From Paenibacillus pasadenensis DSM 19293 (GTDB taxonomy: Bacteria; Bacillota; Bacilli; Paenibacillales; Paenibacillaceae): DNA of 32,801 nucleotides. Both the position numbers and the translations under genes were made by a program. The stretch is taken from the NCBI RefSeq assembly GCF_000422485.1, contig NZ_AULW01000065.1:1-32801 (forward strand). The letters run 5' to 3'. Each line of letters starts with the position of its first letter. The first letter of the stretch is position 1. Below the pieces are notes generated by a model, which was not told the DNA's origin, ran no database searches, and saw nothing but the letters and a program-made list of their open reading frames with translations. Below are positions 25,547-31,363 of this stretch, one piece after another.

Positions 25547-26717
25547 GTCCATCATCCGCGACGGAATCCGCAGCTCGGTGCCGTGGGCGGAGCTCGGGCT
25601 GGACGTCGCCTGCGAGGCGGAGGACGGCGAGCAGGCGCTCGAGCTCGCGCTGCTCCATCGCGTCCACATCCTGCTCGTCGACATCCGCATGCCGATCATG
25701 GACGGGCTGGAGCTCGTCTCCCGCCTCCGGGAGGAGCTGCCGGAGTGCCGGATCATCATCATCACCGGACATGACGAGTTCGGCTACGCCCATGAAGCGA
25801 TCAACCTGAACGTGGACGGCTATATCCTGAAGCCGGTCAATCCGGACGCGCTCGGCGACATGCTGGGGCGGGTCGCCGCCAAGCTGGAGGCCGCGACCGA
25901 CCAGGACGAGCGGCTGCAGATGGCTTCGCGGCAGATCGAGAAGAACGTGCATCTGCTGCGCGAGCGATTCGGCCTGGAGTGGATCGGCGGCGAGCTGGAG
26001 CGGGGGGAGATCGAGGAGCAGCTGGCGTTCCTGCGGCTGCCCGTCGAAGCGCCGTCCGCCGTCGGCGCGCTGCGCTGGCCGGACCATTCCAAGGGCAGGT
26101 GGTTCTACTCGGAAAGGGACCGCCAGCTGCTGCTGTTCGCCATGGAGAACATCGTCGACGAATGCCTGCAGGACCTGGCCCTGCTGCGCTGCCGGGACCG
26201 CTCGGGCTGCATCGTGCTGTTCGTCTGGGGACGGCCGGCGCCGGGGCAGCTCGACTCGATCGCCGCGAGCATCGCCCGCTATCTGGGAATCGAGGTGCAG
26301 GCCGGCTTCCGCGAGACGGGCGGCGATGCCGCCCGCGTGCCGGAGCTCTATCTCGAGGCCAAGGCAGCGGTCAGCCGCGGGACGAGCCTGTCCGAGCTCG
26401 TCCGCAAGACCAAGGAGCGGATCGAGGCCGGCTACCCGGAGCCGCAGCTGTCGCTGGAGCGCACCGCCTCGGAGCTGAACGTGTCCGCCGCCTACTTGAG
26501 CCGCATCTTCAAGCAGGAGACGGGAACGTCCTTCGTCGCCCTGCTCGCGCAGACGCGGATCAAGCAGGCGCTGCGGCTGCTCATCGAGACCGATCTGGCG
26601 ATGCACGAGATCGCCGAGCAGGTCGGCTACGAGACGCAGCATTATTTCAGCACCGCCTTCAAAAAGGCGGTCGGAATTCCGCCGATCCGCTACCGCAAGG
26701 GCGAGCGGGGCCGGTAG
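25515..26717 (+). CDS. YesN/AraC-type response regulator
   Basis: A 400-residue transcription regulator. The receiver domain (residues 4-120) has the acidic pair Asp9/Asp10, phospho-acceptor Asp56 (LLVDIRMP) and Lys in ILKPVN. The middle region (about 130-290) lacks a recognisable motif and is short compared with many YesN proteins. The C-terminal AraC helix-turn-helix pair (about 295-400) contains LNVSAAYLSRIFKQETGTSF and IAEQVGYETQHYFSTAFKKAVGIPP. Together with the kinase and anchored binding protein it makes a sugar-sensing three-component system. The likely target is the transport operon just upstream at 18620. Ribosome site GAGAGGAGGAG lies inside the kinase gene. Confidence 0.93.
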   Translation: MAWKVMIADDESIIRDGIRSSVPWAELGLDVACEAEDGEQALELALLHRVHILLVDIRMPIMDGLELVSRLREELPECRIIIITGHDEFGYAHEAINLNVDGYILKPVNPDALGDMLGRVAAKLEAATDQDERLQMASRQIEKNVHLLRERFGLEWIGGELERGEIEEQLAFLRLPVEAPSAVGALRWPDHSKGRWFYSERDRQLLLFAMENIVDECLQDLALLRCRDRSGCIVLFVWGRPAPGQLDSIAASIARYLGIEVQAGFRETGGDAARVPELYLEAKAAVSRGTSLSELVRKTKERIEAGYPEPQLSLERTASELNVSAAYLSRIFKQETGTSFVALLAQTRIKQALRLLIETDLAMHEIAEQVGYETQHYFSTAFKKAVGIPPIRYRKGERGR

Positions 26718-26805
26718 GAGCGGGCGATGGCAGCTTTTTAGCTCCTGTCCGAACTTGGACAGAATGCCCCTTGTTCCGATACACTTTAACCGGAGGGGAA
26801 GCCTC

Positions 26806-27005
26806 TTTTTGCCGTTAAGGAAGCGCGAACCGCCGTGCGTTGCGCGTCCTAACGGCATTTTTGCCGTTAGGGAGCGCGGTTCGCCGTGCGTTGCGCGTCC
26901 TAACGGCATTTTTGCCGTTAGGGAGCGCGGTTCGCCGTGCGTTGCGCGTCCTAACGGCATTTTTGCCGTTAAGGGAGCGCGAACCGCCGTGCGTTGCGCC
27001 CTTAG
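26806..27005. repeat. Tandem array, about four 51-bp palindromic units
   Basis: The core CGCCGTGCGTTGCGC starts at 26831, 26882, 26933 and 26985 (spacings 51, 51, 52). Adjacent units are joined by a perfect hairpin, TAACGGCA-TTTT-TGCCGTTA (for example 26850-26869). The first and last units read GCGCGAACCGCC where the inner two read GCGCGGTTCGCC, so the 7-mer CGAACCG is reversed. The rest of 26718-27093 holds only a small inverted repeat (CTGTCC/GGACAG, 26745-26762). Short frames across the array are repeat by-products. Confidence 0.9.
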
Positions 27006-27093
27006 CACCATGTTCATACAAAATCGTGAGACAGCACGGTTTGGAGCAGATCGGGAGCCTGACTTGATCGGCGTCGATAATGGAAATAAAAGG

Positions 27094-27159
27094 TTGAAAT
27101 TTCCCTTTCCTCCCTGTATCCTTATCCCTAGTATATCTATCCCTAGATAATCTAGATAT
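27094..27159 (+). promoter_or_regulatory. Promoter and nested palindromic operator of the PadR operon
   Basis: TTGAAA (27094-27099) and TATCCT (27117-27122) are 17 bases apart. Just downstream, CTAGATAATCTAG (27143-27155) is a perfect palindrome with a single central base. ATATCTA (27133-27139) and TAGATAT (27153-27159) form a second overlapping dyad. Placed between the promoter and the ribosome site, they are a likely binding site for the PadR protein encoded next. Confidence 0.6.
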
Positions 27160-27172
27160 TGGAGGATTGCAG

Positions 27173-27505
27173 ATGAAAATCGGCAAGGAGCTGATGAAGG
27201 GGAGCACGGTCATCCTCGTGCTGTCGCTGCTCGACCGCAAGGAAATGTACGGCTACGAGCTGGCCAAGGAGCTGGAGCGCCGCTCGGAGGGGCTGTTCCA
27301 GCTGCAGGAGGGGACGCTGTATCCGATCCTGCACGCGCTCGAGGCGGACAAGAGGGTCGAGTCGTACTGGAGCGAGGAGGGCGGGCGGCGGCGCAAGCAT
27401 TACCGGATCACCGATCTCGGCCGCAGGCAGCTCGGCGAGCGCAAGCAGGAGTGGGCGCTGTTCAGCCGGACGGTCAACCGGGTGCTCGGGGAGGGCGGCA
27501 CATGA
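27173..27505 (+). CDS. PadR-family transcriptional regulator
   Basis: A 110-residue winged-helix repressor. The block STVILVLSLLDRKEMYGYELAKELE, the EGTLYPILHALE recognition region and the wing GGRRRKHYRITDLGRRQL are diagnostic of the PadR family. Start 27173 lies 7 bases after GGAGG; an in-frame TTG at 27167 is less likely. The stop overlaps the SEDS-like gene by 4 bases. PadR plus an HAAS-domain membrane protein is a common pairing in Firmicutes, where PadR represses its own operon. The signal it senses is unknown. Confidence 0.92.
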   Translation: MKIGKELMKGSTVILVLSLLDRKEMYGYELAKELERRSEGLFQLQEGTLYPILHALEADKRVESYWSEEGGRRRKHYRITDLGRRQLGERKQEWALFSRTVNRVLGEGGT

Positions 27506-28815
27506 CGGGAATCGGGCAAGACCCGCGGGTGCGGGCGTACCTCGACGCCGTCTGCTCCAAGGTAAGGGCGAAGGATCGGCATGCCGAGATTCGCGAGGAG
27601 CTGCTCGGCCATCTGGAGGAGCTGGCGGAGGAGCTGAGGGCGGAGGGCATGGAGGAGCAGGAAGCCGCTCGCGAGGCGCTGCGCCGCATGGGCGATGCGG
27701 AGCGGGTGGGCGCCGGACTGCATCTGGCGCATCGGCCGAAGCCGGATCTGTGGCTGGCGGCCATGGCCGGGCTGATGCTGCTGGCGGGGCTCGCGTACGT
27801 GTACGGGCTGCAGCAGCTTTACGAGTTGCCAAGCGTGGTGGAGAGTTCGCTTGGCTTGGGTGCGCTAGGACTCTTGCCGCTGGCCGCTTGTTACTATGTT
27901 CCGTTGCCGTTGCTGCGTCGCTGGTGCTGGCTCTTTTTCGGAACGGGAGCGTTGCTTTTGGCCGCAACCATCGTGCACGGAGTGCGTGTGAATGGTCAAA
28001 TGCAGCTTTCCATCGGCGCAGGAATTCTGGATTCGGCTCCGATTGCCATGCTCCTGCTGTTTGCAGGGGCAGCCGGCATAGTGGCTCGTCCACGACCGGC
28101 TGCCGCCGACCGGAAAAGCCTCTGGCTGCAAGCGATCGGGGAAGCGGCATTGCTGGGGCTGATTCCTGCCGTTCTGTTTCTAAGCAGCTCTCAGTTGGCC
28201 AGGTTGCCCTTGTACGGTGCAGGTCTGATTGTCCTTGTAGCATTGAACCGGCGCTGGAGGCTTGCCCTGTCCGGGGTGGCGATGCTGCCCGTTTTCGCTC
28301 TCTTCCTGATCCGAAGGGATTCCTTCTACGCCTGGGAGCGGATAGCAAATTGGAGCAGCGCCGAGGACAGAAGCCGTTTTTTGTATGGCAGGGCCCTCGA
28401 CGCGATGCAAAGCGCCGGCTGGTTTGGCCAAGGCTTGCCGAACGGACCAGATCCCAAGGCCCCGATCGGCAGCGAATTTCTGTTTCCCTTCCTCGTCTAT
28501 TCGCTCGGCTGGGCGTTCGGCCTGCTGCTCGGCGCGCTGCTGCTGCTGTTCATCGGCCGCTGCTTCGTGCAGGCGCTGCGCGTGCAGGATCCGCAAGCCC
28601 GCGCCTTGGCTGCCGCGCTGGCGGCGGTGTTCGGCGTACAGACCATGTGGAGCCTGCTGCTCAGCTTCGGGCTGCTGCCGGTTGTCGGCTTCTCGTTGCC
28701 ATTCCTCAGCTGGGGCAGTCCGCTGCTCGGCGAGATGGCGATGCTTGGGATGCTGCTCGGCCTGATCCGGCAGCGGGATCGAAGGCCGGAAGCTTTTTCG
28801 TCCGCAGCGGGTTGA
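27502..28815 (+). CDS. HAAS-domain SEDS (FtsW/RodA-like) membrane protein
   Basis: A 437-residue protein. The N-terminal HAAS/permease-prefix domain (about residues 5-75) reads RAKDRHAEIREELLGHLEEL and EEQEAAREALRRMGDAERVG. About ten hydrophobic segments follow, and the C-terminal part (VVGFSLPFLSWGSPLLGEMAML in outline) is the SEDS end motif of FtsW/RodA/SpoVE. SEDS enzymes polymerise glycan strands using a conserved Asp in a TDFIF-like motif; here the aligned segment reads GSEFLF, with Glu325. The HAAS domain suggests control through partner proteins. The middle (about 27810-28480) has visibly lower GC and different codon choice from both ends. It is second in the PadR operon. Role: cell envelope, otherwise unknown. 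Confidence 0.8.
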   Translation: MTGIGQDPRVRAYLDAVCSKVRAKDRHAEIREELLGHLEELAEELRAEGMEEQEAAREALRRMGDAERVGAGLHLAHRPKPDLWLAAMAGLMLLAGLAYVYGLQQLYELPSVVESSLGLGALGLLPLAACYYVPLPLLRRWCWLFFGTGALLLAATIVHGVRVNGQMQLSIGAGILDSAPIAMLLLFAGAAGIVARPRPAAADRKSLWLQAIGEAALLGLIPAVLFLSSSQLARLPLYGAGLIVLVALNRRWRLALSGVAMLPVFALFLIRRDSFYAWERIANWSSAEDRSRFLYGRALDAMQSAGWFGQGLPNGPDPKAPIGSEFLFPFLVYSLGWAFGLLLGALLLLFIGRCFVQALRVQDPQARALAAALAAVFGVQTMWSLLLSFGLLPVVGFSLPFLSWGSPLLGEMAMLGMLLGLIRQRDRRPEAFSSAAG

Positions 28816-28869
28816 CAGGCGAGGAGAAGTGCTATACCTTATTATTCAAAGCAAATAACTAGGAATATT
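28812..28869 (+). promoter_or_regulatory. Possible promoter and AT-rich leader with a GGAAT element
   Basis: TTGACA (28812-28817) overlaps the SEDS stop codon; TATACC (28833-28838) follows at a short 15-base spacing, so the -10 is not certain. The stretch behind it is AT-rich and contains TAGGAATATT (28860-28869), which resembles the GGAAT half of binding sites of the sulfur regulator CymR. This is a weak match from memory. Confidence 0.35.
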
Positions 28870-28887
28870 GTCCACCCGATCACGGGA

Positions 28888-28946
28888 GGCCTTTTGTTCC
28901 GGCTCGCGAGCGTCCGCTCGTCCTGCCGGGACCAAAGGCCTTTTTT
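28888..28946 (+). terminator. Strong terminator or attenuator before the HpaB-type operon
   Basis: A 16-bp stem (28888-28903 with 28925-28940, two G-U pairs) closes over an inner CGAGC-GTCC-GCTCG hairpin and is followed by T6 (28941-28946). A small hairpin CCCG-ATCA-CGGG (28875-28886) comes right before it. Only 27 bases lie between the T run and the next start codon, leaving no room for a promoter, so the next operon must be transcribed through it. Confidence 0.75.
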
Positions 28947-28973
28947 CATTCTATCCGACGAGGAGAGGTAGCG

Positions 28974-30305
28974 ATGAGCGCTGGACCGTGGCCGCACGCC
29001 GGCCAAGCCGGGCTGCGGCTGGAAGAGGCGGAGGGCGAGCCGCCGCTGCGGCAGGCCAAGGAGCTTGACGGATTGCGGCAGGAAAGAAGGAAGCTCGCCG
29101 ACTGGCTGCGCAAGGGCGAGGACCCGTGGGAGCGGTTCCCCGCCGCGCCGCGCTCGCGCGGCGAGCTGGCGGCGCTGAGAGGCGGCTGGCGCGAGGCGGC
29201 GGACGGCGGCAGCCTGCTGCAGGGCGGATTCGCGGATTACGCGCTCGCGCTGCTGTCGGCCTGGGACGCCTTCGGCGAGGCGCTGGATATCGGCGGGGAC
29301 TTCTCCCGCCGTGCCCGGGCGATCGTGCGAGCGCTGCGGGAGGAGCGCCGCCTGCCGGTGTACGCGCCATTTCCGCTGCAGCCCGAAAGAACGGCATCCG
29401 GCGACCGCGCGCCGCTGCTTCAGCCGTCGGCGGACGGCCTGCTGCTGACGGGAGTCCAGCCGGTCCCTGCGGAGGCGCTGCTCGCAGCCGAGCTGCTGCT
29501 CGCCGTGCCGGAGCAGCCGGACGGTCCGCCGTCGGCGCTGCTGCTCGTGCCGATCGCGAGTCCCGGCGCCGAGCTCGGCCCATGGCAGGAAGGCGACGCC
29601 GCGCTGGAGCTGCGGCTGCGGCGGGTGCTCGTGCCGCAGGAGCGGGTGCTGGTCCAAGGCGATGCGGACCGGGTGCGGCTGCTGCTGAGCGAGCCGCCGT
29701 TCGCGGGGCTGGCGGACTTCCAGCGCGCGGCGCGGGAGCTGGAGCGGCTCGAGGAGCTAGTCGGGCTCGCGTTCGCGCTGGCCGAGCGCGGCGGCCGGAC
29801 GCCGGAGCTGGAGCTCGGCAGCCGGCTCGGGCTGCTCGTGCAGCGGCTGGAGACGCAGCGGGCGCTGCTGCTGGCGGCGGAGCGGGAGGCGGCCGCCGCG
29901 CCGGGCGGCGTCTGGCTGCCCGCGGAGGTTCCGCTCTACGCCGCGCTCGCCGAGAGCGGCGCGGCGCTTCGCGAGGCGGCGGCGCTGCTGCCGGAAGCGG
30001 CGGGCTGGCGAATCGCCGTCCCGGTGCGGAGCGCCGGCCGTTCCGGCGCTGCGGCTTCCGCCGATGCGGCCGCATCCGGGGAAGCGGCGCTGGCGGAGCG
30101 GGCGCGCTGCTGGAGCAGCGGCCGGCGCGCGCGGGAGCTGCAGCTCGGGCTGCTCGCCTGGGGCAGCGACGAGCAGCGGGCCGCTGCCAGCTGGAGCCGC
30201 TATCCGGCGGAGCGGCTGCGGGGGCTGTACCGGAGCTTTTGGCAAAGCTGGGAAGCGGGGCGGACGGTCGGCTCGGCGCAGCGACGAAAGGGGGAGGACG
30301 AATGA
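28974..30305 (+). CDS. Divergent HpaB-type flavoprotein homologue
   Basis: A 443-residue Ala/Glu/Leu-rich protein. The C-terminal half matches the HpaB-type protein at 31360: LRRVLVPQERVLVQGD aligns with FDDALIPWERVFIHDD, RLETQRALLLAAE with RQAESVRALLLAAE, and both end in a similar aromatic-rich helix. The first half is diverged and lacks the ATGAP-type block of active HpaB monooxygenases. It is therefore probably a non-catalytic or altered paralogue, perhaps a partner subunit, or an acyl-CoA dehydrogenase-like flavoprotein of another kind. Start 28974 follows AGGAGAGG. Its stop overlaps the ABC ATPase gene by ATGA. The homology is my own reading of the two sequences, not a search. Confidence 0.6.
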   Translation: MSAGPWPHAGQAGLRLEEAEGEPPLRQAKELDGLRQERRKLADWLRKGEDPWERFPAAPRSRGELAALRGGWREAADGGSLLQGGFADYALALLSAWDAFGEALDIGGDFSRRARAIVRALREERRLPVYAPFPLQPERTASGDRAPLLQPSADGLLLTGVQPVPAEALLAAELLLAVPEQPDGPPSALLLVPIASPGAELGPWQEGDAALELRLRRVLVPQERVLVQGDADRVRLLLSEPPFAGLADFQRAARELERLEELVGLAFALAERGGRTPELELGSRLGLLVQRLETQRALLLAAEREAAAAPGGVWLPAEVPLYAALAESGAALREAAALLPEAAGWRIAVPVRSAGRSGAAASADAAASGEAALAERARCWSSGRRARELQLGLLAWGSDEQRAAASWSRYPAERLRGLYRSFWQSWEAGRTVGSAQRRKGEDE

Positions 30306-31363
30306 CGGTCAAAATCGAGGCGCGGGGCATCCGCATGGCCTACGCGTCGGGGAGAGGAGCCGCCCGCGCTTCGCTGGAGGTGCTCCAGGACTTCGGCCTG
30401 CAGATCCGCGAGGGCGAGTTCATGAGCGTGCTCGGCCCGAGCGGCTGCGGCAAGTCGACGTTCCTCGGCATGCTGGCGGGCCTGGCCAAGCCGACGGAAG
30501 GCGTGATCACGGTGGACGGCCAGCCGCTGACGGGAGTGAGCCGCCGCAACGGCGTCGTGTTCCAGGGCTACGCGCTGTTTCCGTGGCGGACGGTGCTGCA
30601 CAACGTGGAGACGGGGCTGCAGATCCGCGGCGTGCGCGCCAAGGAGCGGAGGGAGAAGGCTCGGCATTACATCCGGCTCGTCGGGCTGGAGGCGTTCGAG
30701 GACCGCTATCCGCATGAGCTGTCCGGCGGCATGAAGCAGCGCGTGGCGATCGCCCGGGCGCTCGCCTACGATCCCGACGTGCTGCTCATGGACGAGCCGT
30801 TCGGAGCGCTGGACGCGCAGACGCGGGAAACGATGCAGGCCGAGCTGCTCCGCATCTGGGAGGCGAGCCGCAAGACGATCGTTTTCATCACGCACAGCCT
30901 GGACGAAGCGGTCTACCTGTCGGATCGGGTGGCGGTCATGACCGCCCGTCCCGGCCGGGTGAAGGCGATCCTCGACATCCCGCTGGAGCGGCCGCGTCCG
31001 GCCTCGATCCGGGGCGAGGAAGCGTTCGTGGCGCTGCGCAGGCAGGCCGCCGCGATCCTGCAGGACGAGGTCGAGCAGACGGACCGGCTGCTGCGCGAGG
31101 AGGCGCTGTCCGGAGCCGGGGAGGCGGCGAGAGGGCATGAGGCGGAGGCGGGCGGAAGAGGGAAGGCTGCTCTGGAAGAGAGGGTAGCGGTGCAAGCAGG
31201 GGCGGGGGCGGTTGAACCGGACCGGGTCAAGCTCGAGCCCGTACAGGCGCAGCTTTCGGCCAGTACGGAGCCTATCGGGGCGAGTGAAGCGGCTCCGGCC
31301 AAGGCCGGACATGGCGAGGCTCCCGCTCTTGTCAGCGCGGCCGCTGCAGGAGAGTCGCGATGA
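30302..31363 (+). CDS. NitT/TauT-family ABC transporter ATPase
   Basis: A 353-residue ATPase of the SsuB/TauB/NrtD group, which imports sulfonates, nitrate, taurine or similar compounds. Walker A GPSGCGKST lies at residues 45-53, Q-loop VVFQGYALFPWRTV, signature LSGGMKQR near 139, Walker B VLLMDEPFGALD near 160, and switch His in FITHSLDEAVYLSDRV. The ATPase domain ends at about 255. It is followed by an unusual Ala/Glu/Gly-rich tail of about 90 residues with no motif. It overlaps both neighbours by 4 bases, so it is translationally coupled between two HpaB-type genes. Permease and receptor genes are not in the window and may lie beyond the right edge. Confidence 0.9.
   Translation: MTVKIEARGIRMAYASGRGAARASLEVLQDFGLQIREGEFMSVLGPSGCGKSTFLGMLAGLAKPTEGVITVDGQPLTGVSRRNGVVFQGYALFPWRTVLHNVETGLQIRGVRAKERREKARHYIRLVGLEAFEDRYPHELSGGMKQRVAIARALAYDPDVLLMDEPFGALDAQTRETMQAELLRIWEASRKTIVFITHSLDEAVYLSDRVAVMTARPGRVKAILDIPLERPRPASIRGEEAFVALRRQAAAILQDEVEQTDRLLREEALSGAGEAARGHEAEAGGRGKAALEERVAVQAGAGAVEPDRVKLEPVQAQLSASTEPIGASEAAPAKAGHGEAPALVSAAAAGESR

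Noticed and set aside
22433-25765. A 1110-residue open frame on the minus strand, and similar long antisense frames such as 18590-21340 and 13971-16214
   Set aside because: They lie opposite well-supported genes (kinase, ABC ATPase, ThrRS) and are a usual effect of high GC with biased third positions. Their proteins are His/Arg/Asp-rich and match no family.
28850-28946. Guanidine (ykkC) or other known riboswitch before the HpaB-type operon
   Set aside because: A NitT/TauT ATPase made this tempting, but the conserved core motifs of guanidine riboswitches are not seen; only a plain small hairpin and a terminator are visible.
29126-30301. A 745-residue protein beginning at 29126 and including the ABC ATPase
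   Set aside because: The N-terminal part is a frame shadow of the HpaB-type paralogue, and the ATPase has its own ATG at 30302 in a normal position for the family.
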